Of a DNA stretch of 64,000 nt, positions 8,863 to 17,920 are shown one piece after another. Every line of letters begins with the position of its first letter. Positions within the stretch are counted from its first letter, which is position 1. The notes under the pieces are model-generated. The model made no database searches and was not told where the DNA came from. It was given only the letters and a program-made list of their open reading frames with translations. Location: the NCBI GenBank assembly GCA_964481755.1, contig CAYZVH010000001.1:1-64000 (forward strand), given 5' to 3'. This DNA is from Phocaeicola_A sp964481755 (GTDB lineage: Bacteria > Bacteroidota > Bacteroidia > Bacteroidales > Bacteroidaceae). A program made the position numbers and the translations under genes.

Positions 8863-9984
8863 TTACAATAATTTCTTCAACCGTTTGATAAATTCGTCCG
8901 CATCCTCCATAGTCAAGCACAAGGGGGGCAACAGACGAAGTACATTCGTGCCGCTGGCTCCGGTGAAGACATGCTCGTCGTAGATGAGGCGTGAACGGAG
9001 TTCCTTGATAGGCTCGTCAAACTCCAGACCAATCATCAAGCCACGGCCACGCACCTCCTTGATTTGAGGAATCTGCTTCAGTTCTTCCATCAGATGAGCG
9101 CCCACCTTAGCGGCGTTGTCGATAAGGTGTTCCTGCTCGATGACGTCGAGCACCGCCAATGCAGCGGAGCATCCGAGGTGATTACCGCCAAAGGTGGTTC
9201 CCAACTGGCCATACACAGGCTTAAACTTAGGACTGATGAGGAGACCGCTCATGGGGAACCCGTTGCCGATGCCCTTCGCTACAGATATCAAATCGGGACG
9301 GATGCCGGAATACTGATGGGCGAAGAACTTACCGCTACGGCCATAGCCGGACTGTATCTCGTCGAGGATGAGCACCGTATCCGTAGCCGTGCAGGCTTCG
9401 CGCAACTGGCGCATGAAGTCGTCGCCTGGTATCTGGATGCCACCAACACCCTGGATGCCTTCGATGATGACCGCGCAGACATCTCCCTTTTGGAGTTCTG
9501 CCTTCACGGCATCGATGTCGTTCAGAGGCAAGTAGGTCACATGGCTATTCCGGTTGATAGGCGCGATAATCTTGGGATTGTCCGTCACCTCCACAGCCAA
9601 GGAGGTACGCCCATGGAAAGCCTTGCTGAAGGAGATGACCTGTGTGCGGCCGTTATAGAACGACGCCAACTTGAGGGCATTCTCGTTAGCCTCAGCACCA
9701 GAGTTGACCAGGAACAACGAATAGTCGTCGTAACCGCACGCCTTTCCCAATCGCTCCGCCAGCTGACGTTGCAGCTGGTTGACCACGGAGTTGGAATAGA
9801 AGCCCAAGGTTGCGAGTTGCTCGCTCACCTGCTTCACGTAATGCGGATGGGCATGACCGATGGAGATGACGGCATGACCGCCATAGAGATCGAGGTACTC
9901 GGTACCTTTGTCGTCCCACACCCGGCATCCCTTGCCCTTCACGATGTTGACATCGTAGAGGGGATATACATCAAATAGATTCAT
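8863..9984 (-). CDS. argD: Acetyl-/succinylornithine aminotransferase
   Basis: 373 residues, class III PLP aminotransferase. It moves an amino group from glutamate to N-acyl-glutamate semialdehyde, giving N-acyl-ornithine. The PLP lysine is Lys237 in SVAKGIGNG, and Asp208 of LILDEIQSGYGR contacts the pyridine nitrogen. In Bacteroides the pathway is known to run on N-succinyl rather than N-acetyl intermediates, so the natural substrate may be the succinyl form; the sequence alone does not decide this. It lies between argC and proC, in the same direction. Confidence 0.9.
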   Translation of the reverse strand: MNLFDVYPLYDVNIVKGKGCRVWDDKGTEYLDLYGGHAVISIGHAHPHYVKQVSEQLATLGFYSNSVVNQLQRQLAERLGKACGYDDYSLFLVNSGAEANENALKLASFYNGRTQVISFSKAFHGRTSLAVEVTDNPKIIAPINRNSHVTYLPLNDIDAVKAELQKGDVCAVIIEGIQGVGGIQIPGDDFMRQLREACTATDTVLILDEIQSGYGRSGKFFAHQYSGIRPDLISVAKGIGNGFPMSGLLISPKFKPVYGQLGTTFGGNHLGCSAALAVLDVIEQEHLIDNAAKVGAHLMEELKQIPQIKEVRGRGLMIGLEFDEPIKELRSRLIYDEHVFTGASGTNVLRLLPPLCLTMEDADEFIKRLKKLL

Positions 9985-10023
9985 TTGTCTTCTTTTTTAA
10001 TTTGTTACAGCACCACAACTACG

Positions 10024-10992
10024 TTAGAATGCGGAGGGTTTGAGGCGCAGTCCAACCGTCTCTTCGAGGTTGAACATCAGGTTCATGTTGTGCACGGCCT
10101 GACCGCTGGCTCCCTTGAGGAGGTTGTCGATGCAGGAGACTATCAGCAACTTGTCGCCATGCTTCTCCAGATGGAGGAGGCACTTGTTGGTGTTGATGAC
10201 TTGCTTCAGGTCGATGTTCTTGTCCACGATGTGCACAAAAGAGTCCTCGGCATAGTACTCCTCGTACATCTTCACCAGCTCCGACAGTTCTACCTTGCTC
10301 TTCACCACGATGGTGGCAAAGATGCCTCTCGGGAAGTCGCCCCGGTAAGGGATGAAGTCGATGTCTGCATCGAAACTGTTCTGCAGTTGCTTCAGCGACT
10401 GGCGTATCTCGGGGATGTGCTGATGTTCAAAAGGTTTGTAGATACTAAGGTTGTTGTTGCGCCAACTGAAGTGTGAGGTCGCACCCGGCTTCACGCCGGC
10501 ACCGGTGCTACCCGTGATGGCATTCACCATGATGTCGTCGTTGAGCATCAGGTGCTTAGCCAGTGGCAACAGTCCCAACTGGATACATGTGGCGAAGCAT
10601 CCCGGATTGGCTACATACTTGCTCTTACAGATGGCGCGACGGTTGAGCTCGGGCAATCCGTAGATGAAGTTGTGCTCGTCACTCTTGATGCGGTAATCCA
10701 TGGAGAGGTCGATGAGTTTCAGTTCCGAGGGTACATTGTGGCTCTCGAGGAACTTGCGTGTGTCACCATGGGCGGTACAGAAGAACAGCACATCTATCTC
10801 GTCCAAAGGCAGGGCATCGGTAAACGTCATGTCCGTCTCGCCATACAAGCCCTCGTGCACGTCCGTCAACTTATTGCCGGCATTGCTGCTACTGTTGACA
10901 AACACCAGTTCCACATCGGGATGGTTAATCAGGATACGTATCAGTTCACCTGCCGTATAGCCTGCTCCACCTATTATTCCAGCTTTTATCAT
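10024..10992 (-). CDS. argC: N-acyl-gamma-glutamyl-phosphate reductase
   Basis: 322 residues, of the short type common in Bacteroidota. Reduces N-acyl-glutamyl-5-phosphate to the semialdehyde with NADPH. The N-terminal nucleotide-binding motif is GGAGYTAGEL (residues 8-17), and the catalytic Cys132 lies in NPGCFATC. The acyl group may be succinyl, as in other Bacteroides. It starts 30 nt after argG and ends 39 nt before argD. Confidence 0.92.
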   Translation of the reverse strand: MIKAGIIGGAGYTAGELIRILINHPDVELVFVNSSSNAGNKLTDVHEGLYGETDMTFTDALPLDEIDVLFFCTAHGDTRKFLESHNVPSELKLIDLSMDYRIKSDEHNFIYGLPELNRRAICKSKYVANPGCFATCIQLGLLPLAKHLMLNDDIMVNAITGSTGAGVKPGATSHFSWRNNNLSIYKPFEHQHIPEIRQSLKQLQNSFDADIDFIPYRGDFPRGIFATIVVKSKVELSELVKMYEEYYAEDSFVHIVDKNIDLKQVINTNKCLLHLEKHGDKLLIVSCIDNLLKGASGQAVHNMNLMFNLEETVGLRLKPSAF

Positions 10993-11022
10993 AACCTTGA
11001 ATATCTTTTGTTGTTACAGTAC

Positions 11023-12228
11023 TTAAATCTCCTCATCCTTGTGGTTGGCATAGTAGACACGCAACGGTGTAGAGGTCACCTTGATGAAGCCCTTAGCGTC
11101 CTCAGCGGTCCAGCCTTTCTGCATCTCGCCATACTCGCCAAACTTCGTCTTCACCAGGTCGTCCTTGGAATCCACGCCTACGGTAGAGAACGACAAGGGG
11201 CGGAGCTCAAGAATAGCGGTACCGTTGACGTTACGCTGCGACTCCTGCAACATAGCCTCGATGTCGCGCATCACCGGCTCCAGGTACTGACTCTCGTGGA
11301 GGAACATGCCATACCAGTTGGCTACCTGGTCCTTCCAGTATTGTTGCCACTTGCTCAAGGTATATTTCTCCAGGAAGCGGTGTGCACCGATAATCAACAT
11401 CGGAGCGGCAGCCTCGAAGCCTACACGTCCCTTGATGCCGATGATGGTGTCGCCCACGTGCATGTCACGACCGATGCCATAAGCGGCTCCAATCTCTTCC
11501 ACTTTCTGGATAGCCTTGATGGGGTCGTCGAACTTCTCGCCGTTGACAGCTTTCAGCTCACCTTTCTCGAAGGTAAGACTCAACTGCTCTGAGCCTTCTT
11601 TGGTGACATGCTTCAGGTAAGCGCTCTCGGGCAGGCCTTGCTTGGAGTCGAGAATCTCGCCACCGCAGATGGATGTTCCCCACAAGCCCACGTTATAGGA
11701 GTATTTCAGTTTAGCGAAGTCTGCCTCGAAGCCATGGTCGTTGAGATATTTGATCTCCTGCTCGCGCGAGAGAGCCATATCACGAGTGAGGGTGATGATC
11801 TCCACACCGGGGGCCATCACCAGGAAGGTCATGTCGAAACGTATCTGGTCGTTGCCTGCACCTGTTGACCCGTGTGCGATAGCCTGCGCGCCAATCTCGT
11901 TGGCATAACGGGCAATGGCAAGTGCCTGGAAGATGCGCTCCGAGCTGACGGAGATAGGATAGGTTCCGTTGCGCAGCACATTACCGAACACCATATATTT
12001 GAGGCTCTTAGCATAATACTCCTGCATCACGTCGAGGGTCACATACTTGGTAGCGCCCAACTTATAGGCATTCTCCTCGTTCTTGCGCAACTGCTCGGCA
12101 CTGAATCCGCCGGTGTTGGCACAAGCCGCGTACACTTCATATCCTTTCTCTTTAGCCAGATACATCACGGTAAACGAGGTATCCAGTCCGCCACTGAAGG
12201 CGACAACCACTTTCTTTTTCTCTTCCAT
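11023..12228 (-). CDS. argG: Argininosuccinate synthase
   Basis: 401 residues, normal length. Joins citrulline and aspartate using ATP, the step before argininosuccinate lyase (argH is not in this window). The ATP-pyrophosphatase P-loop SGGLDTSFT is near the N-terminus (residues ~14-22), and residues ~116-122 (GSTGAGNDQ) match the citrulline/aspartate-binding loop. It lies 62 nt downstream of the GNAT gene and 30 nt upstream of argC, inside the ArgR-headed operon. Confidence 0.95.
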   Translation of the reverse strand: MEEKKKVVVAFSGGLDTSFTVMYLAKEKGYEVYAACANTGGFSAEQLRKNEENAYKLGATKYVTLDVMQEYYAKSLKYMVFGNVLRNGTYPISVSSERIFQALAIARYANEIGAQAIAHGSTGAGNDQIRFDMTFLVMAPGVEIITLTRDMALSREQEIKYLNDHGFEADFAKLKYSYNVGLWGTSICGGEILDSKQGLPESAYLKHVTKEGSEQLSLTFEKGELKAVNGEKFDDPIKAIQKVEEIGAAYGIGRDMHVGDTIIGIKGRVGFEAAAPMLIIGAHRFLEKYTLSKWQQYWKDQVANWYGMFLHESQYLEPVMRDIEAMLQESQRNVNGTAILELRPLSFSTVGVDSKDDLVKTKFGEYGEMQKGWTAEDAKGFIKVTSTPLRVYYANHKDEEI

Positions 12229-12290
12229 ATTCTTGTTCTTTTCTTATTTTCTAATTCTGTCTCTTATTGTTTCACTTATTCCTCACAGGT

Positions 12291-12875
12291 CTACATGCTG
12301 ATGATGTCGTCGAGGTTGGGCTTCGCGTCATCCTTATGCTTCTCGGGGTCGTAGAGCATAGCGGTGCAGATGCAGTAGCGTCGCTCGGTACGTTCCAGCA
12401 CGTCGTGATTGCAACATCCTTCGCAGCCTTTCCAGAACGAGTCGTCGTTGGTAAGCTCGGCAAAGGGAACGGGCACATAGCCCAGTTCGGTATTGATCCT
12501 CATGACGGCACCACCACTTGTCAAACCAAACAGCTTGGCGTGAGGCCAGCGCAAGCGCGAAAGGGTGAAGGCCGCCTTCTTGATACGTTTGGCAAGTCCC
12601 TGTCCACGGAACTTCTCCACAACTATCAGGCCCGAATTGGCCACATATTGTTTGTTGCCCCAACTCTCGATATAACAGAAGCCTGCGAACTCGGTGCCAC
12701 ACAAGGCGATGATGGCCTTTCCCTCCTTCATCTTCTGTGCCACATATTCATGGGTTCGTTTGGCGATACCCGTGCCACGCACCTTGGCGGCTGCGGTAAT
12801 TGTTTCCAAAATCGTGTCAACGTATGCCTCGTGCGAAGCGTCGGCAACCATAACATCTATTTGTTGTTGATCCAT
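12291..12875 (-). CDS. GNAT acetyltransferase; candidate N-acylglutamate synthase
   Basis: 194 residues with a GNAT fold. The acyl-CoA-binding signature is at VVEKFRGQGLAKRI (residues ~86-99), with a C-terminal Cys-rich segment (KGCEGCCNHD). It sits second in the arginine operon, between argR and argG, where no other enzyme for the first committed step (acylation of glutamate) is present. From that position I infer it may make N-acetyl- or N-succinylglutamate. The protein is too short to be a classical ArgA with an amino-acid kinase domain. An unrelated GNAT function cannot be excluded. Confidence 0.7.
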   Translation of the reverse strand: MDQQQIDVMVADASHEAYVDTILETITAAAKVRGTGIAKRTHEYVAQKMKEGKAIIALCGTEFAGFCYIESWGNKQYVANSGLIVVEKFRGQGLAKRIKKAAFTLSRLRWPHAKLFGLTSGGAVMRINTELGYVPVPFAELTNDDSFWKGCEGCCNHDVLERTERRYCICTAMLYDPEKHKDDAKPNLDDIISM

Positions 12876-12903
12876 TGTTTAATTGATAATCTATATCTTT
12901 ATA

Positions 12904-13398
12904 TTATTGTTTATTACTATTTATGTTCGGAATGATTTCCGAGAGGGCCTGAATGAGGTTCTGCCGTTCCACGCCTTCGCGCATCACCAACAGGATGGTG
13001 TCGTCGCCGGCTATCGTGCCGATAATCTCATAGAACTCTTTCGTGTCGATGTCGTAGGCCAGCGAACTTGCATAGCCCGGGCGGGTGCGTATAACCGCTA
13101 TGTTGCCGGAGAAGTTGATGGAGACGAAGCCACCCAGCACAACCTGGGCACTCATGGTACGCACCTCTTCGGTATGATGGCGATAGAATGCGTTGTCGGG
13201 CAATACGTAAGCATACTGTCCGTTCGCCCCGGAGGTCTTCACAATCCTCAAGCACTTCAAGTCACGCGACAGCGTGGCCTGAGTGAGCTTGTAACCGTTG
13301 ATGTCCAACTCGCGCAACAGTTCCTCTTGACTTCCTATCTGCTTGTTGGCGACAATCATCTTTATCGCCTGCAACCGTTCATTTCTATTAGGGTTCAT
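12904..13398 (-). CDS. argR: Arginine repressor ArgR
   Basis: 164 residues from the ATG at 13398 (MNPNRNERLQAIKMIV). A longer frame from 13488 would run through the promoter and the palindromes and is rejected. Residues ~1-70 form the winged-helix DNA-binding domain (LDINGYKLTQATLSRDLK); the C-terminal part carries the arginine-binding, hexamer-forming domain with the GTIAGDDTILLV motif. It normally represses arginine synthesis when arginine is abundant. As first gene of the operon it is likely autoregulated through the dyads just upstream. Confidence 0.92.
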   Translation of the reverse strand: MNPNRNERLQAIKMIVANKQIGSQEELLRELDINGYKLTQATLSRDLKCLRIVKTSGANGQYAYVLPDNAFYRHHTEEVRTMSAQVVLGGFVSINFSGNIAVIRTRPGYASSLAYDIDTKEFYEIIGTIAGDDTILLVMREGVERQNLIQALSEIIPNINSNKQ

Positions 13399-13422
13399 CG
13401 AATATTTATTCCAAAACGGCTG

Positions 13423-13430
13423 CAAATTTA
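13423..13430 (-). promoter_or_regulatory. Putative -7 element of the arg operon
   Basis: TAAATTTG on the minus strand matches TAnnTTTG and lies 25 nt before the argR ATG at 13398. The palindrome at 13446-13461 covers the place expected for the -33 element, which fits repression by ArgR. Confidence 0.45.
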
Positions 13431-13445
13431 TGCAACCTTTTCCAT

Positions 13446-13511
13446 ATACCATGCATAGTATGGCAATTATTTTTGCATACACCCGCATTTTAGCTCATAT
13501 GCATTGCATAT
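13446..13511 (-). promoter_or_regulatory. Candidate ArgR operators (two palindromes)
   Basis: ATACCATGCATAGTAT at 13446-13461 is a palindrome with one mismatched pair, and ATATGCATTGCATAT at 13497-13511 is a perfect palindrome around a central T. Both use TGCAT/ATGCA half-sites, and additional TGCAT copies lie around them. ArgR boxes are AT-rich palindromes usually present in tandem, so these are good operator candidates for the argR promoter. Binding has not been shown. Confidence 0.55.
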
Positions 13512-13606
13512 ATATGTATATTCATGCACTATAAGGACCAGAATAAGGAGCTGAATAGATAATCGTACGATACAAGTTCATCAAGGGTCTGGACGCGCGC
13601 GCTAAG

Positions 13607-13695
13607 ACAACCGATTGTATGAGCAAAAACAATCGATTGTATAAGCCAAAACAATTAGATTGTTTTGCCCAAAACTAAGCATTGTATTTTCCCCC
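13607..13695. repeat. Four-unit 22-bp tandem repeat array
   Basis: Units start at 13607, 13629, 13651 and 13674 (spacing 22, 22, 23). The first two share ACAAYCGATTGTATRAGC; the third and fourth are more degenerate but keep ATTGT at the same place. Each of the first units includes the near-palindrome ACAATCGATTGT. There are no spacers, so it is not a CRISPR array. It lies upstream of both argR and rhaB and outside their predicted transcripts. Confidence 0.75.
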
Positions 13696-13915
13696 GCCAA
13701 GGGAGGAGATTATCGGGATAAAGAGAGAGGGTAACGACAACTTAGGATGCTTACGTGACATGGGTAAGATAAAGGCTGAGAATAGAAGGCTAAATAGCAC
13801 GATATGGACGGCTAAAAGGGGCATAAAGTTTAACAAAATGGGACGCTATCTATAACAAAAATCAAAAAGTCCATATTTTAATCAGAAAAGCCTGCTCGGT
13901 TAGCAAATCTTTTCC

Positions 13916-13923
13916 TACCTTTG
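13916..13923 (+). promoter_or_regulatory. rhaB: Putative -7 element of the rhamnose operon
   Basis: TACCTTTG matches TAnnTTTG and lies 54 nt before the rhaB ATG at 13978. The -33 region is poor, which suits a promoter needing an activator (an AraC-type RhaR is known in Bacteroides), but no regulator gene is adjacent here. Confidence 0.5.
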
Positions 13924-13977
13924 ACCAATCTAAAGGTTGAAGAACCTGAATACTCACATAAACGTATATTGAATATC

Positions 13978-15456
13978 ATGAAAGACATGCAATTTTTTGC
14001 CGTAGACCTAGGAGCTACCAGTGGCAGAACGATTATCGGCACACTGTCAGAAGGCAAACTTGACTTATGGGAACTGACCCGTTTTTCCAATCCTATCATC
14101 GAGACAGGCGGACATTTCTACTGGGACATCTATGCGCTGTACCTCGAAATCATCAAGGGATTGAAGAAGGTGGCACAGGAAAATATACCTATCCAATCCA
14201 TCGGTATCGACACATGGGGCGTCGACTTCGTGTTCGTCGGCAAGGACGGAGCCCTGCTCCGCAACCCCTATTGCTACCGCGACCCGCATACAGTAGGCGC
14301 TCCGGAGGAGTACTTCACACATATCCCCCGCGAGAAGGTGTATGACATCACGGGCATACAAATCATGAACTTCAACTCGCTGTTCCAACTCTACACACTG
14401 CACCGCGACAAATGTTCCGCACTGGAGGCAGCCGACAAGATTCTGTTCATGCCGGACGCACTCTCGTATATGCTGACGGGCAACATGGTGACGGAATATA
14501 CCATCGCCTCCACCTCACAGATACTGAACCCGCGCACCAAGCGCTTCGAGAAAGAGTTGCTGGATGTGGTCGGCGTGAAAGAGGAACAGTTCGGTAAGTT
14601 CGTCTTCCCGGGTGAGCAGGTGGGTGTACTCAGCAAAGAGGTGCAGCAACTGACCGGACTGGGAGAGATACCCGTGATAGCCGTTGCGGGACACGACACA
14701 GCCTCAGCCGTAGCAGCAGTGCCTGCCCAGAACGAGCGATTCGCTTACCTCAGCTCAGGCACCTGGTCGCTGATGGGTATCGAGGTGAAGGATGCCATCA
14801 TCAACAAAGAGAGTTTCGAGCGCAACTTCACCAACGAAGGCGGCATAGAGGGAACGACACGCTTCCTGAAGAACATCTGCGGCATGTGGCTACTCGAGCG
14901 TTGCCGCAAGGAATGGGAGGTGACCAACAACTATTCCTACTCCGAACTGATTGACGCGGCACTGGCCGTGAAGGCATTCCGCAGTGTCATCAACCCCGAT
15001 GCACCCTGCTTCGCCAACCCGACATCGATGATAGACGCCATCCGCCACTACTGCAGCGAGACGGGACAACCCGTGCCGGAGACGTATGGCGAGATTACCC
15101 GTTGCATCTTCGACAGCCTCGCCCTGCGTTATCGTCAAGTGTTCGGCTACATGCAGGACATGGCTCCGTTCAAGATAGAGCGTCTGCACGTCATCGGCGG
15201 CGGCTCGCGCAACAACCTGCTCAACCAGTTTACCAGCAACGCCGTGGGTGTGCCGGTGACAGCCGGACCGTCCGAAGGAACGGCCATCGGCAACATCATG
15301 TTGCAAGCTAAGGCTGCGGGACTGGTGAAGGACATCAACGAGATGCGCCAGCTCATCGGCTCGTCCATCGAGTTGACGAACTTTGTGCCCGAGCATGCCG
15401 AGGAGTGGGACGAAGCCTACAAGCGTTACCTCTGCTACTATCGCGAGGACATCTGA
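13978..15456 (+). CDS. rhaB: Rhamnulokinase
   Basis: 492 residues from the ATG at 13978; an in-frame ATG at 13921 overlaps the promoter element and is rejected. FGGY-family kinase that phosphorylates L-rhamnulose to L-rhamnulose-1-phosphate using ATP. The N-terminal phosphate motif DLGATSGRTIIG, the central LSSGTWSLMG and the C-terminal adenosine motif VIGGGSRNNLLNQF are all present. First gene of the rhamnose operon, 75 nt before rhaA. The kinase-first order is the usual one in Bacteroides. Confidence 0.93.
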   Translation: MKDMQFFAVDLGATSGRTIIGTLSEGKLDLWELTRFSNPIIETGGHFYWDIYALYLEIIKGLKKVAQENIPIQSIGIDTWGVDFVFVGKDGALLRNPYCYRDPHTVGAPEEYFTHIPREKVYDITGIQIMNFNSLFQLYTLHRDKCSALEAADKILFMPDALSYMLTGNMVTEYTIASTSQILNPRTKRFEKELLDVVGVKEEQFGKFVFPGEQVGVLSKEVQQLTGLGEIPVIAVAGHDTASAVAAVPAQNERFAYLSSGTWSLMGIEVKDAIINKESFERNFTNEGGIEGTTRFLKNICGMWLLERCRKEWEVTNNYSYSELIDAALAVKAFRSVINPDAPCFANPTSMIDAIRHYCSETGQPVPETYGEITRCIFDSLALRYRQVFGYMQDMAPFKIERLHVIGGGSRNNLLNQFTSNAVGVPVTAGPSEGTAIGNIMLQAKAAGLVKDINEMRQLIGSSIELTNFVPEHAEEWDEAYKRYLCYYREDI

Positions 15457-15531
15457 GACTGAAACCTATACATATATATAATAAGGTAGAACAAAATAAT
15501 ATACCAAATACTAACTTCTAAATTTATAATC

Positions 15532-16782
15532 ATGAAAGAGGAATTGATCAAAAAAGCGTATGATATCGCAGTAGAGCGTTACGCCGCCATGGGTATCGAC
15601 ACAAACAAAGTGCTGGACCAACTGCAGAAGGTTTCCATCTCCCTCCATTGCTGGCAGGCAGATGACGTAGCAGGCTTCGAGTCAACCGGCTCACTGACCG
15701 GTGGCATCCAGGCTACAGGTAACTATCCTGGCAAGGCACGTAACATGGAAGAGTTGCGGGCAGACATTCTGAAGGCAGCTTCTTACATTCCGGGCAAGCA
15801 CCGCTTGAACCTGCATGAGATATATGGTGACTTCGACGGCAAGTTCGTTGACCGCGACCAAGTGGAGCCGAAGCATTTCGAGAGCTGGATGCAGTGGAGC
15901 GCCGAGACAGGCATGAAGCTCGACTTCAACTCTACCTCCTTCTCACATCCTAAGTCAGGCGACCTCTCTCTGGCAAATCCCGACAAGAGCATCCGCGACT
16001 TCTGGATTGAGCACACAAAACGTTGCCGCGCCATTGCCGAGGAGATGGGTAAACGCCAGGGCGACCCGTGTATCATGAACCTGTGGGTACACGATGGTAG
16101 CAAGGACATCACAGTGAACCGCATGAAATACCGCGCGCTGCTGAAGGATTCATTGGACCAGATCTTCGAGAAAGAATACAAGAACATGCGCGACTGCATC
16201 GAGTCGAAGGTGTTCGGCATCGGACTGGAGAGCTACACCGTAGGTTCCAACGACTTCTACATCGGCTATGGCGTACAGCACCAGAAACTGATCACACTGG
16301 ATACGGGCCACTTCCATCCGACAGAGAGCGTAGCCGACAAGGTGTCGTCGCTGTTGCTCTTCGTGCCTGAGTTGATGTTGCACGTGAGCCGTCCGGTACG
16401 TTGGGATTCCGACCACGTGACCATCATGGACGACCCGACAGTGGAGCTGTTCCAGGAGATCGTTCGTTGCGACGCTCTGGACCGCGTACACATCGGCCTC
16501 GACTACTTCGACGCTTCCATCAACCGTATCGGTGCTTACGTTATCGGTGCACGTGCCGCACAGAAGTGCATGCTGCGCGCCCTGTTGGAGCCGCTGACAA
16601 AGCTGCGTGAGTACGAGGCAAACGGACAAGGTTTCCAGCGTCTGGCTCTGCTCGAAGAGGAGAAGGCTATGCCTTGGAACGCTGTATGGGATATGTTCTG
16701 CTTGAAGAACAACGTGCCCGTAGGCGACGAGTTCATCGGCGAGATTGAGAAATACGAAGCTGACGTGACATCTAAGAGATAA
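15532..16782 (+). CDS. rhaA: L-rhamnose isomerase
   Basis: 416 residues, normal length. Converts L-rhamnose to L-rhamnulose in the cytoplasm; a metal-dependent TIM-barrel enzyme. The start MKEELIKKAYDIAVERYAAMG and the conserved SLHCWQADDVAGFE (residues ~36-49) are typical, and metal ligands are expected among the conserved Glu/Asp/His residues of the barrel, such as the DTGHFHPTES segment. Followed by a strong hairpin at 16808-16858 before rhaT. Confidence 0.95.
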   Translation: MKEELIKKAYDIAVERYAAMGIDTNKVLDQLQKVSISLHCWQADDVAGFESTGSLTGGIQATGNYPGKARNMEELRADILKAASYIPGKHRLNLHEIYGDFDGKFVDRDQVEPKHFESWMQWSAETGMKLDFNSTSFSHPKSGDLSLANPDKSIRDFWIEHTKRCRAIAEEMGKRQGDPCIMNLWVHDGSKDITVNRMKYRALLKDSLDQIFEKEYKNMRDCIESKVFGIGLESYTVGSNDFYIGYGVQHQKLITLDTGHFHPTESVADKVSSLLLFVPELMLHVSRPVRWDSDHVTIMDDPTVELFQEIVRCDALDRVHIGLDYFDASINRIGAYVIGARAAQKCMLRALLEPLTKLREYEANGQGFQRLALLEEEKAMPWNAVWDMFCLKNNVPVGDEFIGEIEKYEADVTSKR

Positions 16783-16807
16783 GAATCTTTTATACCAAAT
16801 ACTAGAT

Positions 16808-16858
16808 AAGGGGCTGCGCCAAGGGCTAAATCGTCTTTGCCCTTGTGCGCAGCCCTTT
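16808..16858 (+). terminator. Hairpin between rhaA and rhaT
   Basis: GGGCTGCGC (16811-16819) pairs with GCGCAGCCC (16847-16855), and inside it CAAGGGC (16820-16826) pairs with GCCCTTG (16839-16845), with one bulged base. Only a TTTC tail follows. It probably acts as a partial terminator or mRNA stabiliser that lowers rhaT-rhaD relative to rhaB-rhaA. Confidence 0.65.
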
Positions 16859-16874
16859 CAATAAAAGATAAAGT

Positions 16875-17885
16875 ATGGAAATTGTTTTAGGATTACTGAT
16901 TATAGCCATCGGCGCCTTCTGTCAGTCGAGTAGCTACGTGCCCATCAACCGCATCAAACAGTGGAGCTGGGAGTCGTTTTGGATAGTACAGGGTGTGTTC
17001 GCCTGGCTGATATTCCCTTTCTTGGGTGCTCTGTTGGCCGTGCCTGCCGGCAGTTCTCTGTTTGAGGTGTATGCCGCACATCCTACGGATACGTTGTGGA
17101 CCATCTTCTTCGGTATACTGTGGGGCGTAGGCGGACTCACCTTCGGCCTCTCCATGCGCTACCTGGGCGTAGCGTTGGGACAGTCCATCGCACTGGGTAC
17201 CTGCGCCGGACTGGGAACAATATTGACTCCTATCTTCACCGGTAAGACGGGCGACCTGACAACCCCGGTCATCGTGGGTGTGGTAGTTACCCTGATTGGT
17301 ATCGGCATCATCGGCTTAGCCGGCAACATGAAGTCTGCCGCCTTGAGCAAGGAAGAGAAAGAGAAGGCTGTGAAAGACTTCAACTTCACCAAAGGTATCA
17401 TCGTTGCCCTGTTGGCCGGATTCATGAGCGCCTGCTTCAGCATCGGTCTGGGATTCGGTGAGAGCCTCTGCTTCGCCGAGAGCGCGGACATCTACCGCAC
17501 ACTGCCGGCTACCTTCATGGTGACCTTCGGAGGATTCCTCACCAACGCGGTGTATTGCTTCTACCAGAACTCGAAGAACAAGACCTGGGGCGACTATGGG
17601 AAGACATCGCTCTATGCCAACAACATCCTCTTCTGCGCATTGGCAGGTGTGCTGTGGTATAGCCAGTTCTTCGGACTGAGCTTGGGCAAGGGATTCCTCA
17701 CCTCGTCGCCTGTACTGCTCACCTTCTCGTGGTGCATCCTCATGTCGCTCAACGTGACATTCTCCAACGTATGGGGCATCATCCTGAAGGAGTGGAAAGG
17801 TTGCTCACAGAAGACCATCGTGGTGCTCATCATCGGCTTGGTGGTACTGATTGTATCGTCTTTCCTGCCGCAACTGCTTAAATAA
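16875..17885 (+). CDS. rhaT: L-rhamnose/proton symporter
   Basis: 336 residues, about ten hydrophobic segments, inner-membrane sugar permease of the RhaT family (drug/metabolite transporter superfamily). The N-terminus MEIVLGLLIIAIGAFCQSSSYVPINRIKQWSWE, split here for length, carries the family's conserved first helix and the IKxWSWE loop. Imports L-rhamnose from the periplasm with protons. Lies between rhaA and rhaD in the same operon. Confidence 0.93.
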   Translation: MEIVLGLLIIAIGAFCQSSSYVPINRIKQWSWESFWIVQGVFAWLIFPFLGALLAVPAGSSLFEVYAAHPTDTLWTIFFGILWGVGGLTFGLSMRYLGVALGQSIALGTCAGLGTILTPIFTGKTGDLTTPVIVGVVVTLIGIGIIGLAGNMKSAALSKEEKEKAVKDFNFTKGIIVALLAGFMSACFSIGLGFGESLCFAESADIYRTLPATFMVTFGGFLTNAVYCFYQNSKNKTWGDYGKTSLYANNILFCALAGVLWYSQFFGLSLGKGFLTSSPVLLTFSWCILMSLNVTFSNVWGIILKEWKGCSQKTIVVLIIGLVVLIVSSFLPQLLK

Positions 17886-17920
17886 TGAACGTAAAGAACA
17901 ACAACTAAGATACAATAACA

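Larger units (their letters stand above)
13399..13977. other. Divergent argR/rhaB control region
   Basis: This 579-nt gap contains, from left to right: the argR -7 element (13423-13430), two TGCAT-type palindromes (13446-13461 and 13497-13511), a 10-bp palindrome ATCGTACGAT (13562-13571), a four-unit array of 22-23 bp repeats (13607-13695), and the rhaB -7 element (13916-13923). Between 13696 and 13900 I see only weak repeats of GGCTAAA and no convincing ORF. Confidence 0.65.

Noticed and set aside
13607..13695. Possible CRISPR array
   Set aside because: Unit length is 22 bp with no unique spacers and units are degenerate; no cas genes nearby.
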